Positions 43,326 through 55,662 of a DNA stretch of 64,000 bases are shown in pieces. The notes beneath the pieces are model-generated. The model was given only the letters and a program-made list of their open reading frames with translations. It did no database searches and was not told where the DNA came from. This stretch comes from Canna indica (lineage: Eukaryota; Streptophyta; Magnoliopsida; Zingiberales; Cannaceae). The translations under genes were made by a program, and so were the position numbers. How positions within the stretch are numbered: position 1 is the stretch's first letter; every line of letters starts with the position of its first letter. The stretch lies in assembly GCA_034359265.1 (NCBI GenBank), contig CP136897.1, forward strand, positions 21,446,001 through 21,510,000, read 5' to 3'.

Positions 43326-44185
43326 TTTTTTTCCATATTGAGCTGTGAAGGGAACCTTCACAATTATGTGAAGAGATTCTTCACTTAAGTTTTAGGTTTG
43401 ACCAAAAGAACCAGTAATATTGTTGATAGAGCATGTGGACCAAATATTTGCAGAACAGTAAAATTCCACCATGTATACATGCAAAATCTTGAGCAGAAAA
43501 AACTTACACACATAGGTGTACTTGTACTTCCTCTGAAAGAGGATGCTGCCAAAAAAGTGCATGCATATACATTACTTACTTATCAAATCAAGACAGTTTC
43601 TTCATGCAGAACTGAATCATGCACAGGTCTTCTCAAGAGTACTCTCTCAATGAATTCATGGCCACAATCTACTCTCTTCTCATCTTTTTCAAACTCCTTT
43701 GTCTAGGCTTTTGATTTGTGCTGCATGTCGTCTTCTTCTTCTTCTTCCTCCTCCACAGTACAGTATCTTTTTCACCGATTCTTAAATCTAACTCTTTTAA
43801 CCAATGCTTCAAATATTGAAAAGTTAACAGTTGTGTGCTTGATATCTCACATGTAAGAGCAGTAGGGGTTGATAATGGAGCCAAATGGGTGCATGGAATT
43901 CCTGACCAGCCAAGTACTCATGTTTGTGATCCATCACACATCATGTACATTGTTGTGTGCATGGCTTCACTCTCTCGTTTAGGTTGAGTCACATCTGTCA
44001 CGTTAAGCGAAATGAAAGACGTGATTGTTTTCAACTGGTGAGCAAATGGATGAAGAATATGTTTTCTCCGCATCAAAACATTAAGCAGTACACTGTAAGA
44101 GATTCGCTTCATTTGCTTCAACTATTTTCCTGATCAGTACTTTTGCAAGGGAAAGAGAACTTGAGGAGCTCACGGGCATATGCAA
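43326..44185. other. Non-coding stretch with a (CTT)n run
   Basis: Short frames on both strands have no recognisable domain. A cttcttcttcttcttcctcc microsatellite lies at 43731-43755. Confidence 0.4.
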
Positions 44186-44194
44186 CTGCAGAGT

Positions 44195-44493
44195 ATGGTT
44201 TAAAATTTCGGTCGGTACGGTACGGTAAGTCCGGTATTTACCGGTTTTTTAGGTTTCCGGTATACGATATATCCGGTATTTGAAAAAATCGGGTATATTG
44301 TGTATACCGGGCGGTATATGGCGGTATGTCACGAAAAAAAAAAAACTCGGCCGGTATGCATTTTCATACCGGTCCGTACCGTGTGTCGGTACGGTACGGT
44401 ACCGGTATATACTGGTACCGGCCGCTGACCGAAACCGGTACCGGTACCGGCCGGTGACCAAAACCTGTACCGATACCGAGATTTTAAATCATG
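44195..44493. mobile_element. MULE-type MITE, 299 bp, with a perfect 9-bp duplication
   Basis: Ends atggtttaaaatttcgg and, reverse complemented, catgatttaaaatctcgg. Both flanks are ctgcagagt (44186-44194 and 44494-44502). The interior is dense in ccggta/taccgg motifs in both orientations. Confidence 0.88.
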
Positions 44494-44929
44494 CTGCAGA
44501 GTTGTATAAATATACATTCGTGGGGTCCTACGATTAGGGTTTTGGAAGTCCATTTTGGCCAGTTTTCATGTTCTAATTCAATTCAATGTTAAAGTTTTCT
44601 TTGCTCAATCTAAACCTAATCAATCTTTGATCTAAGGAAGCAGGCATGCATATGTAATTAAGTAAACTAACGTATAAGTAAAACAAGCTCAGTTAATTTT
44701 TCCTTGACAAGTTACTAGCTCTCTTGATGACTCTTGCAAGAGTGAAAGGCTTTAAAAAAGTTGTACAAGCTAGGGTTTTAAGTGATTTCTCGAGTAATCA
44801 CTCAATGAGCCTAAAAAATACTTTATATGATGGCTTAATACGAGCAATCTTGGTTAAGGAAGATAAAATGATCGTATATATAAGATTTAATTAGAGATGA
44901 AAATAATCGAGCAACTTGAGAAACAATAG

Positions 44930-45240
44930 CTAGAAAAATAGCTGTTATATATAGTTCAATTGAAGGTCTGTCGATTAACCTTCGACCGAAACTCTTATGT
45001 GGGTTAATTTTTGCAAAATCATTTGAGTTTGATCTGGTCTAAGTTTTAAGGCTTTAAGATCAATTTCTTTGCTTTCAATTACAACATTGCAAGCTTTGTT
45101 GTCAAATCTCAAATATTTACTATACTCAATTAATGTAAATTAGTATTAGTAACTTGATTGTTATAATCAAAATGAAGTTCGTAACCTATATATGTTGAAA
45201 ACCTTAGGCCAATCATCTTTCTCTTTTTGATGATGATAAA
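44930..45240 (-). repeat. Decayed Sirevirus-like LTR outer end
   Basis: Phrases ttgttataatcaaaatgaag, gaaaaccttaggccaatc and ctttttgatgatgataaatac match the LTR/polypurine junction at 16590-16655, in the same (-) orientation. The remainder is too diverged to place. 44503-44929 has no recognised feature. Confidence 0.45.
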
Positions 45241-45393
45241 TACATTAATAGTAATCCTATACGATAAACATTAAGAGCATCTCTTCTCGCCTGAGATCAA
45301 TGGTGTCACAAGTTCTCCCCTGGGCTATGACTCCGGCCCGATGATGACATGCAAATACACTCCGACACTCAAGTGAGAGGAAATTCGAGGTGG

Positions 45394-46355
45394 TGTTAGA
45401 GATTGACTCAAATTGGGTCCGAATCGAATCCAACGAGTTCGACCAGATCCAAATTGGAGTTGATTTGATCAAGATATGCTTGAACCAATTTGTCAATTTG
45501 ATTGAACCATGTTGAAACCGGACTCGATCAAAATAAATTATGATCATGGGCTTGGGAGCCCAGCCCACCATCTTCTCAAGATACTCATGTCAATGTTGCA
45601 GCGGCACACATAAAAGTTTTTCAAATTGATGATAACTTCAGAAGTTTTCAAATTGATGATGTGGAAATCAAATACTATTTTTTGACTAGTCAAAGAGAGA
45701 AAAAGGTGGAGGCATCACGTGAAGCCACCAAACATTTTGAAAATTTCATTGGTCAAAAGAAGCTTTTCAGCCATCCGATTAAATCAGACGGAGCAGCAAA
45801 TTCCTTGGAGATTTTTTCTCCACTAAAGTAGGCATGAATCGGCTCTCCCCCTCTATTATAAATAGGGGCCTAATATGCAGTTCTAAGGGAATCTATCACA
45901 AAGAGAGGAATCCCACATCAAGAGAAAATCCCTCATATGAGAGTTTCAGAGATCTAGAAAATTAAGAGTGCCGCTACAACCCTTTTCCTAAGGAGTGCCT
46001 CTTCTTAGTTTCTAACATACAACAGCAGGAGTTCAGTTTCCAGGCAGATCTTGCAGAGACAGTGCCTCTACTCCGTACCAATTTCAGGTTCAATTAATTT
46101 AAGATAGTTTGTTGTATTCCGAAGGGGATTTAGATTATTGCACTCTTATTGTAAAAGTTCTTTTCTGGATTTAATAAAGCAGTCTCATCTTCTCCCTGTG
46201 GACGTAGGATCGGCACCTCGCCGAGTTCGAACCACGTTAACCCCCTTGTGTCTTTTGTTTTTCTTGCATTATTATTATCAAATTTGGTTTTCTGTTTTCC
46301 TCGCCGGGTTCGAGTTTTGTAGATCCTGCAGGAAATTATCCCAAATTTCCTAACA
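45394..46355 (+). repeat. 5' LTR of the Copia deletion derivative
   Basis: TGTTAGAGATTGACTC to TTTCCTAACA. A TATA-like ctattataaatagggg lies near 45862-45877. The 3' part has ccgagttcgaaccacgttaacc. Confidence 0.93.
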
Positions 46356-46357
46356 GT

Positions 46358-46370
46358 TGGTATCAGAGCC
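46358..46370 (+). promoter_or_regulatory. Primer binding site of the Copia deletion derivative
   Basis: tggtatcagagcc, initiator Met-tRNA type, lies two bases after the 5' LTR. Confidence 0.9.
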
Positions 46371-46383
46371 TACTTCCCCAACC

Positions 46384-47532
46384 ATGGCGAGCACCAAATT
46401 TGATATTGAGATGTTAGATCGCAATGTCAACTATGCACTTTGGTCAATGAAGATGAAAGCGATCTTAACTATGGAGAAAATACATGATGCTATTCTTGGT
46501 AAGGATAAGATGCAGGGGACCGAGGAGGAGAAAGAATATAAGGAGCAAAAGACAATTGCAGTTTTGTACCTAAGCCTGTCAAATGAAGCACTTCGAGAAA
46601 TTGCATCCCAAAAGACAGCTAAAGGTATTTGGGACAAGCTCGCATCCTTGTATCAGGACAAAACTCTCACCGGTAAGATGACTTTGAAGCAGAAGCTTCA
46701 TTCCCTACGTATGGCAGAAGGCACATCAGTCAAAGAGCATATCAATACTTTTCAGACAATCATCATGGACCTGGAGAATATGGATGTCAAAATTGAAGAG
46801 GAAGATAAGGCTTTATTCCTTTTATGTTCACTTCCTACTTCTTTTAAAAAATTTCGTGAAACAATGCTTTTTGGAAAGATTACTATTACTCCAGAATAGG
46901 TAATCACTGCTCTTGTGTCTAAGGAGCTCATGGACACACATCTTACAGCAAATTCATCTGGTGGATGGAAAGGAGAAGCTCTCTACTCTAATGAAGCAAG
47001 AGGAGGTAACAAATCAAATGTCACTTGTTATTACTGCAAGAAACGAGGTCACATCAAGTCAAAATGTCGCAGTCTTAAGAAAAAGTTACAGCAGCAAAAT
47101 AAGGGTCAAGACGCACATGTGGAGGCCTCTTATGCAGATTTTGAGAAAGTTGAGGTACTGGTCGTGACATATGGCACACGCACTGCTAAGACACGCTGTG
47201 GGCAACGACGGTCTCGTCGGCGACAACACACCTCAAGTCAAAATTCCTCTTCATCTTCTTCCGATATGTCTGATCATGCAACATGCAATCCAGGTCAGCA
47301 GGCGAACAGATCAACCACCAGTAGCATTAATGAGTGGTTCCTGGATTCTGGGTGTTCCTATCACATGACTCCACACCGGATGGCCTTTGTGGATTATCGG
47401 CGCACCAATGGTGGAGTAGTTCGTGTCGGCAACAACGTTCCTTGCAAAGTTGTCGGATTCGGAACAGTGAAATTAAAATTGCATGATGGCTCGACAAAGA
47501 TCCTAGCAAATGTTCGCCATTTCCGAAGCTAG
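46384..47532 (+). pseudogene. Copia gag-protease with one in-frame stop
   Basis: The ATG at 46384 opens a gag protein (NVNYALWSMKMKAIL, KGIWDKLASLYQDKTL, LKQKLHSLRMAEG) of the UBN2 type. A TAG at 46897-46899 interrupts the frame, which continues with SKELMDTHL, the CCHC knuckle CYYCKKRGHIKSKC and the protease motif FLDSGCSYHMTPH. The frame is lost near 47517-47532 by a one-base deletion, since the conserved sequence continues in the next frame. Apart from these two changes the gag-protease region is well preserved, in keeping with the young LTRs. Confidence 0.88.
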
Positions 47533-47948
47533 GAAGGAATCTAGTATCTCTTGGAGTTCTTGACACTAAGGGCTATACGACATCCTCTGCAGGAGGAATC
47601 TTGGAGGTACAGGATGGAGCCACGATAGTACTGAAGGCTCTAAGGTCGTTGAATAATTTGTACAAGGTGGACGGATCCATCTTTCGTGAAACAGTTCAGA
47701 TTCCGAGGCAAAACACAGCAAAATCAGACACCAAGTCAGGTATAAATTTTGCTTTCAGGAAAATCCCTTCTCAGAGATACACAATGAAGGAGGAGACTCG
47801 GAGGATTATGTGGGTTCATAAGGTCAAGCAGGAAGCTGACTCGGCCCACTTGAACACTGATTCGACGTAGGCCCTGTACGGGCCTTGTGGGAGAGGAGGA
47901 TAATTTTTTGAGGATTGCATCGGCCCCAATTTTCATCAAAGGAGGAAT
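47533..47948 (+). pseudogene. Pre-integrase remnant and deletion junction
   Basis: After the frameshift the next frame continues the protease/pre-integrase region (LRSLNNLYKVDGS). At about 47710-47870 the sequence leaves the Copia pattern; the remaining frame (to 47870) is unrecognised. A purine tract (caaaggaggaat) leads directly into the 3' LTR. The integrase-to-RNase H region is missing here. Confidence 0.65.
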
Positions 47949-48910
47949 TGTTAGAGATTGACTCAAATTGGGTCCGAACCGAATCCAACGAGTTCGACCA
48001 GATCCAAATTGGAGTTGATTTGATCAAGATATGCTTGAACCAATTTGTCAATTTGATTGAACCATGTTGAAACCGGACTCGATCAAAATAAACTATGATC
48101 ATGGGCCTGGGAGCCCAGCCCACCATCTTCTCAAGATACCCATGTCAATGTTGCAGCGGCACACATAAAAGTTTTTCAAATTGATGATAACTTCAGAAGT
48201 TTTCAAATTGATGATGTGGAAATCAAATACTGTTTTTTGACTAGTCAAAGGGAGAAAAAGGTGGAGCCATCACGTGAAGCCACCAAGCATTTTGAAAGTT
48301 TCTTTGGTCAAAAGAAGCTTTTCAGCCATCCGATTAAATCAGACGGAGCAGCAAATTCCTTGGAGATTTTTTCTCCACTAAAGTAGGCATGAATCGGCTC
48401 TCCCCCTCTATTATAAATAGGGGCATAATATGCAGTTCTAAGGGAATCTATCACAAAGAGAGGAATCCCATATCAAGAGAAAATCCCTCATATGAGAGTT
48501 TCAGATATCCAAAAAATTAAGAGTGCCGCTACGACCCTTTTCCTAAGGAGTGTCTCTTCTCAGTTTCTGACATACAGTAGCAGGAGTTCAGTTTCCAGGC
48601 AGATCTTGCAGAGACAGTGCCTCTACTCCGTACCGGTTTCAGGTTCAATTAATTTAAGATAGTTTGCTGTATTCCGAAGGGGATTTAGATTATTGCACTC
48701 TTATTGTAAAAGTTCTTTTCTGGATTTAATAAAGCAGTCTTCTCTTCTCCCTGTGGACGTAGGATCGGCACCTCGCCGAGTCCGAACCACGTTAACCCCC
48801 TTGTGTCTTTTGTTTTTCCTGCATTATTATTATTGGATTTGGTTTTCTGTTTTCCTCGCCGGGTTCGGGTTTTATAGATCCTGCAGGAAATTACCCCAAA
48901 TTTTCTAACA
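47949..48910 (+). repeat. 3' LTR of the Copia deletion derivative
   Basis: Same length and ends as the 5' LTR, with scattered single-base changes. Confidence 0.93.
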
Positions 48911-48915
48911 TGTGG

Positions 48916-49864
48916 TGTGTATGAAATTGGAATGGAAGAAATATATATACCTGTGTGCATCGTGTGTGTTTTTATGAGGCAGGTTTGGGTACTAGACGAC
49001 GATGTCGCTTATAAAGTTGTAATTCCATGGAAATGCACATTGAATAGGACATTGCTATCCCCTATATTGCAGATTGATTACTGTCGAATCCCTGATGATA
49101 AATGCAAAGTGTTAATATCAATTATAAGGCTGGGTGGAGCCTCGGGCCGAGTCTTAGCTGGTTTGTTTTGGGTTTGATTCATGAGATGGGTTGCTTCCGA
49201 GAATGGTCCGACTGGGCTTAGAGAGCCGATCCAGTCCAACATCAAATATGGGTTTTCTCTCCTATCAACGTGTATATCTAGCTAAAGATAAGTACACCCT
49301 TTAACTATATGCATGGAATATACAAGAATTGCTATACTACTCTCATTTTTGACACCAATCAAATTAAACGCAAGAAAAGAAACAGTATCATTTAAGAAAA
49401 AATCTCAAGAAAATTTAACATAGAAACTTAATCTCTCCTCATTGAACTGTCATCAAATTAATTAATGATCTCTTTCGAGTCGCAAGATCTCATCATAGGG
49501 CAAAAGTCAAGATGAACTCATTTAAAACTAAAGTTAGTGAAATCATTTTTATAACACTCTTCAAAATTCCAAACATAATATTTATGATTTTGAAATTTAA
49601 TCTCATGTAAGTACCAAACATTGATATAACAATCATTCAAATTGGAAGAGTGTGAATCAAGGTCATGATCGATCAATGATTTTTTTAATTTTCAAAAATA
49701 TCAAATCATACCAAATATGTATTTCAACATACTAAATGTAAATTTCAAAGTCATAATTTGTAAATAATGAATTGATATTAAGACCAAAATCATAATTCCA
49801 TAAGATTTTCCAAAATATTAAAGATCAATTTCATAGAAATATCCGAAAGCCTCTTGTTTGTCAC
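48916..49864. other. Non-coding stretch
   Basis: No gene was recognised. A short frame near 48917-49177 has no family signature. Confidence 0.4.
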
Positions 49865-49879
49865 GTGCACTACAGGAAA

Positions 49880-49995
49880 AGTACGTAGTGAATAGCCGCA
49901 GTAAATAACGGGCGTCCTTACGTGGCGCCGGTTATTAATCTAAAGCAATGTTTAATTGCTTAGATTAATTACCGGCGCCCGTTAAGACCGTCGGG
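49880..49995. repeat. Left subterminal repeats of the outer CACTA
   Basis: Two inverted copies of a ggcgccggt(t)attaat / attaattaccggcgccc motif form a hairpin around the tctaaagcaatgtttaattgc loop. The same motif fills the right end (62740-62900). Confidence 0.8.
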
Positions 49996-50029
49996 TTTTT
50001 TTTTTTTTAAATTATTTATTTTCCCCGCT

Positions 50030-50402
50030 GTTTCTCGTCCGCCATTTCATTTTCCCGCTACTTCTCGCGTCCGCTTTCCCTTTTCACGTCACCTCTGCTC
50101 CTCTCTATCCGCTGATCTCCTCATCGCCGTCCGCCCAAAAACCCCTAATCCTAATATAGTTCGCGTCCGCCCCCAAAACCCCTAATAGCCGTCCGCCCAA
50201 AAACCCTCATCGCTGATCTCCTCGCGTCCAAGAGCAAAGCCCGACGAGCCGCTCCTCCTAAAGAACCGGATTCCGACGAGAAGATAAATCTCTTTCCCTG
50301 TTCCGAACAGAGGAAGAAGGAGATCAAGCCGGCGCTAGATCAAGCCGGATCCCATCCTAGCTCAATCCAGCGCTAGATCGCGATCAAGCCGCTGTCGCAA
50401 GG
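50030..50402 (+). other. CT/GC-rich leader exon of the CACTA transposase gene
   Basis: A CT- and GC-rich stretch with repeats of gtccgccc and aaacccctaat ends cgctgtcgcaag, followed by the donor gtaagatt at 50402. The next good acceptor (attctag) lies at 53165-53171, just before the TNP2 ATG, implying a non-coding first exon and a 2.8-kb intron. Confidence 0.5.
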
Positions 50403-53171
50403 TAAGATTCATGGTCTTACCTTGTTATGATGTTAAGAAGATCAGCACATACCTTACTATATGTACGGTATTCAAAACATTTATACCTTAGCATAAATGT
50501 TATGTATGCTAAGGTATGAAAGAGCTCATGCCTTAGCATAAAATGATGTTAAGCCGCTGTTTTATCTCAGTTGCATTTAAGAGATGAGCTGCGTGAAGCC
50601 AATATTGAAAGTGCACATACAGTTTCATATCCATTTTATGCTTCAAAGAATGTGAAGCAACTCTCAGTTGCTTCACATTCCCTTTTGAGTATGTTGATAC
50701 CAGGTTATTAATAGTTGCATATACATACTCCCATATAGTTTCATATCCTTTTTCTCAACTTGTATATATGAAAGGTTGCTACCATAGTTATTAATAGTTT
50801 AATACATGTCCATATTTGAAAATCAACTTGATCATTGAACTGAGAGACATTAGTTTGAGACAATTTAATCCCATATTGCTTAATAGCTTTGATTTATGTG
50901 GGTAAGCATTTTTGTGGTTTAATGTGTTAGGTAAAATCGGCATCTTCTTTTTCAAGTACATGACTATCTCAAATGTTAAAACAATCATGAAAATGTTTCC
51001 AGTATGCTGCCTTCATAACTGATCTGCATTAGGCTCTGTAGCCTTAATTTGTAATTTTTTTTGTTCCTAGCTCAGTTGCTTCAAACGAATGTTGTCATTT
51101 GGTTATTTGTTTTCCTATTAAATATTAATAGGTAATGGTAGAAGGTTTCCATTAAATAAGACCTCGGTTATAGAAGTCTTGTTAATTCTTGTTAATTCTA
51201 TCATCATCTCAAATTTTCAAAGGTACTAGTTAATTCTTGTTATAGAAGTCTTATGTTGCTATGTATCAGTTGGCTTGCTTTCAGATGTTGCTGGTTATAT
51301 TATATTGCTGTGAATTTATTAGTCTACTTTCATAGGTTGCTGGTATATTGCCAGTTATATTGTTGGTTATATTTCTGGTTATATTTCTGGTTATGCTATG
51401 AATTTGTGGGCTTGGTTTCAAAGGTACGTTGTTGATTATATTGTTGTGATATAAGCTAATGAATTTGTTGGGTGGTTTTGAAAGTCTGCTTTTAGGTGCT
51501 TTCGCTGGTGTATTTTCATTTTAGGATGCTTTGATGTGCTTGACTGTTGTTTTTATTTTAAATCTAATTTGGGTAGTGTTTTTTCTTGCAGTTTGTGTTG
51601 ACTGTAATAGTTTATATAATTTACTGCACTTGAATCAAGTTGAATTTTGGTTGACTAAAATGATTTTTGAATCTATTTGATTATATTGCTATTCTTCATT
51701 CGGCCAAATTTCCCAGTTTGAGATACTTTGATTGTTGCTATTTTTTTCTCTTTGGCTAGTGTTTTTCTTTGGTGCAGCCATTTATATGATTGACTGTATT
51801 ATCTCTGACTGTTGGTTGTATTACATAAGAATCACTGGTGCAGTTATTCTTATAAATTTTAGGGTGGAATTCTGGGAAGGTTCTCTTTCCTAATAAACTA
51901 ATTAAGCATGACCAAGAAGTGGCTTTTGCTTTTTGTATTTGTTGTTAATGTGTTAGCTAAGCACTTTCTCTTTTATCAGCTTGATTTGTTTCATTCCATG
52001 GTTGGATCGAGATGTCATCCTCTTTATCCTCTATTAAAATAAAAGCAATATATATTATAATAATAAAAGCAAGGATCAATAAAAGTGGGCCATGAACATA
52101 TGATGGGCATCACAGAAAGATCAAACCTTGCTTCATTTTTGTGTGCAAAGAAGGTCTTTAAATTTTCTTCCTTTTGCAAAGCATGCATCTCATGTGGGCC
52201 CCTGACAGCGTAATTAATGAGCTAAAGATTACACAACCAAAAAATCTCATATCATGGAAGCTGCCCACCACTTGCTCATATGATTATATCCATTACTGGT
52301 AATCGATGGATAAGGTATTGTCCGATTTTTGCCATATTAGTATATTACCTTGGCTTTTCCTTATATTTATATAATGATTCTTGCATCAACATATCTTGAA
52401 TCAAGTTGGATTTTGGTTGACTAAAATGATTTTTGAATCTATTTGATTATATTGCTATTCTTCATTCGGCAAATTTCCCAGTTTGAGATACTTTGACTGT
52501 TGCTGTTTTTTTCCTCTTTGGCTAGTGTTTTTTTTGGTGCAACCATTTATATGATTGACTGTATTATCTTTGACTGTTGCTGTATTACATAAGAATCACT
52601 GGTGTAGTCATTCTTATAAATTTTAGGGTGGAATTCTGGGAAGGGTCATACTTATTTAATGCTCTTTATCTTAAGGTGAATAATATTTTTTTTAGGATTT
52701 CTAATTTTCTATGAAAACCTTAGACCCATTTGGGAAATGTTATTTGACTTTATAAATTTTGTTGATAAAATTTAGTTAAAATATTAGACTGAATATGAAT
52801 TTAACAAATTCATATTCTATTTAATATTTACTAAATTATATTAACCAAATTTATAAATATCAAATAACGATTCCTGAATTGTCCCTTATTGGACAATTTA
52901 GGTGCACAATTATTTATATCGCAAATTTAATCTCGTTTAAAAACACATGCCATTTGAAATTTCGGTAGCATCACCTTCGTTCTGCGGTACGCTTCAGATG
53001 TTTTGCGTACTTGGAGAACGAAAGAGAGCTGCTGTCGAAATTTTCAATGACTTGTTGTGATTAAATGAGATTATAGATGCGATATAAATGATGTGTTCCT
53101 GAATGAGATAGGATCACCCTACCTATATAACCGTACCCTTAATAGTAACTTGAAATTAAATTTTGAATTCT
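50403..53171. other. Long intron of the CACTA transposase gene, with an internal duplication
   Basis: No coding is seen. A segment of about 248 bp at 51631-51880 is repeated in direct orientation at 52399-52643 with few differences (shared gactaaaatgatttttgaatc and ataagaatcactggtg). The 519 bp between the copies are unique. Confidence 0.6.
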
Positions 53172-53173
53172 AG

Positions 53174-55660
53174 GATGGATAAGAGTTGGATGTCAGCGCC
53201 TCGAGCATTTGAAGCTTATTTTAGAGGCATAGAAGATTTTGTTAATTTCGCAATTGAACATGGACCGAATGAGAATGACATGATGAAATGTCCTTGTAAG
53301 AAATATTTCAACAGAAAACATCAAAAACTAGAAGACGTTAAGGCACACTTGTTATGGAATGGAATATTATCAAAATATACAATTTGGTACTATCATGGTG
53401 AACCTATAAGAGCACATATTGAAAATGATACAGTAAATTTTGAACAAGAGCATCGAACACATAGAGTTGGTTCTAGTAATATACCAACCTTAGTTACAGA
53501 GGTATTGGGCACATCAAATTCAGATCTCATTGAGCAAGAGCATCGAACACATAGAGTTGGTGCTAGTAATATACCAACCTTAGTTACAAAGGTATTGGGC
53601 ATATCAAATTCGAATCTCATTGTTAATGCTGATTCCGATGATAGGGATGATGATAATGTTGATTTTGATGTCATTGCCGATGATTTTGATGTTAATTCAA
53701 ATCAACCTCAAAATACACCCGAACAAGTAGAGTTCGTGCAAGAACTTTGGAACATCATATGATGGATGATTTTGATGTTCCTCTATACCTGAATTGTGTA
53801 AAATACAGTAAAGCATCATTTATCATTCAATTATATCATATAAAGGTTCTTAATGGTTGGTCGGGGAAATCATTTTCAATGCTGCTAGAATTGTTGAAAG
53901 AGGCTTTTCCAGAGGGTAATACCCTTCCGTCAACATGTTATCAAACCAAAAAATATGTCAAAGATTTAGGTTTGTTTTACCAAAAGATAGATGCTTGTCC
54001 AAATGATTGTATGTTGTATATGGACGAAAATTCAGAGGCATCAACATGTAATGTATGTGGAGCGTCTCGATGGCATCCATCATCCACTGATGATCAAATG
54101 ATGAGTCAATTGAAACGGAAAAAAAGACCCGTTAAAATATTGCGCTATTTTCCATTAATCCCAAGGTTAACTCGTTTGTACATGTCATCGAAGACAACAA
54201 GATCTATAAGATGGCATTTTGATAAACGCACCAAAGATGGCATCTTACGACATCCTGTAGATGCTCAAGCATAGCAAGATTTTGATAAAAGACATCCATC
54301 TTTTGCTGCTGATCCATGTAATGTAAGGTTGGGTCTTTCAAGTGATGGATTTAATCCATTTCGAGCAATGGACACAACTTACAGTACTTGGCCCGTTGTA
54401 TTGATACCTTATAATGTAGAACCCTGGGCATGCATGAAGAGGTCTTCAATAATGTTGTGTATGTTGATACCAAGTGATAAAGGGCCAGGAAATGATATTG
54501 ATGTGTACTTACAGCCTCTTATTTCAGAGTTGAAGCTGTTATGGAACGGAGTACCTGCGTATGATAGTATCTCCGAAGAGCCGTTTATCTTGCGTGCAAC
54601 TTTGTTGTGGACAATTAGTGACTTTCCGGCTTATGCAATGTTATCCGGTTGGAGTACGAAAGGACGTTGTGCATGTCCCATATGTGCTAGCAGAACGCAT
54701 TCTCGTTGGCTCAAATATGGTAAAAAATTTTGTTATATGGGTCATCGCAGATGGTTGCCGCAAGGACATCCGTTTCGTTGAGATACAGAGCTATTTGACA
54801 GAACAATTGAAAATGATGATGCACCTTTCCCAGTCGATTCATCAATTGTTTATGAACAAGTCAAAGATATTAATCATGTTTATGGCAAAATCAAGATCGC
54901 AGGAAGAAAACACACATGAATTGATGACAATTTGGTCAGTCAGTCTGAAAGAAGTTTTGAGACGCAAAGTCAGCAGAGTTCTTATAAGCAAGATTGTGAA
55001 ATGTGGAAGAAAGAAAGCATATTTTTTGAGTTACCTTATTGGCAAAATAATGTATTACGACATAATTTGGATGTAATGCATATCGAGAAGAATATATGCG
55101 ATAATTTGATTGGTACTTTGCTAGACATAGATGGGAAAGGAAAAGATAATCTCAATGCACGGTTAGACTTGCAAGACATGAACATACGACACCATCTACA
55201 TCCTACACTGTTACCCAATGACAAATATGATATTCCATCGGCTATCGATTCAATGTCTACTGTAGAAAAAAATTTGATGCTAACATGCATACAAAATATG
55301 AAAGTGCCGGATGGATACTCATCAAATATTTCGAGATGTGTGAATTTAAAGGATCATAAATTGCAAAATTCGAAAAGTCACGATTCACATGTCCTGATAC
55401 AAGATGTCATTCCACATGTTTTACGAGGACTTGTGCACAATGATGTTCTCTTTATAATTAAAAAGATTTCAATGTTTTTTAAGAAATTGTGCAATGATAA
55501 TTTAGAAATAAGTACATTGGACGAATTACAGTCACGTGTGTCTTTGCTTTTATGTCACATGGAGCAAATTTTTCCACCAAATTTTTTTACCGTTATGGTC
55601 CACTTGATGATTCACCTTCCAAGAGAGGCAAAACTTGGTGGACCTGTCTATTATCGTTGG
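53174..55660 (+). pseudogene. CACTA TNP2 transposase, N-terminal and central part (multiple lesions)
   Basis: ATG 53174 starts MDKSWMSAPRAF, the transposase-associated domain of TNP2 (CPCKKYFNRK, HLLWNGI). A 30-residue unit (EQEHRTHRVGSSNIP...) is tandemly duplicated at 53445-53624. The tnp2 core follows in shifted frames: LYHIKVLNGWSGKSFSMLL, CNVCGASRW, RYFPLIPRLTRLYMS, then past a TAG at 54272 DGFNPFRAMDTTYSTWPVVL, GWSTKGRCACPIC, and ELPYWQNNVLRHNLDVMHIEKN. The DUF4218-type C-terminal domain begins (LDELQSRVSLLLCHMEQIFPP, MVHLMIHLPREAKLGGPV) and is cut at codon Trp by the nested element; it resumes at 60903. Frameshifts near 53750 and 54780 and the stop make it non-functional. Confidence 0.9.
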
Positions 55661-55662
55661 AT

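Larger units (their letters stand above)
45394..48910 (+). mobile_element. Copia deletion derivative with two near-identical 962-bp LTRs
   Basis: LTRs 45394-46355 and 47949-48910 have equal length and few differences (four in the first 195 bp). Both run TGTTAGAG...CTAACA. The flanks ggtgg (45389-45393) and tgtgg (48911-48915) resemble a 5-bp duplication with one mismatch. The 1.6-kb interior has the primer site, gag, zinc knuckle, protease and the start of the pre-integrase region, then jumps to a polypurine tract. Integrase, RT and RNase H are absent. Such short gag-only elements need enzymes from a relative to move. Confidence 0.92.

Noticed and set aside
43669..44121. Two - strand frames of 67-71 codons
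   Set aside because: No domain and no splice-consistent extension.
53393..53674. - strand frame over the tandem duplication in TNP2
   Set aside because: Antisense shadow of the transposase gene.
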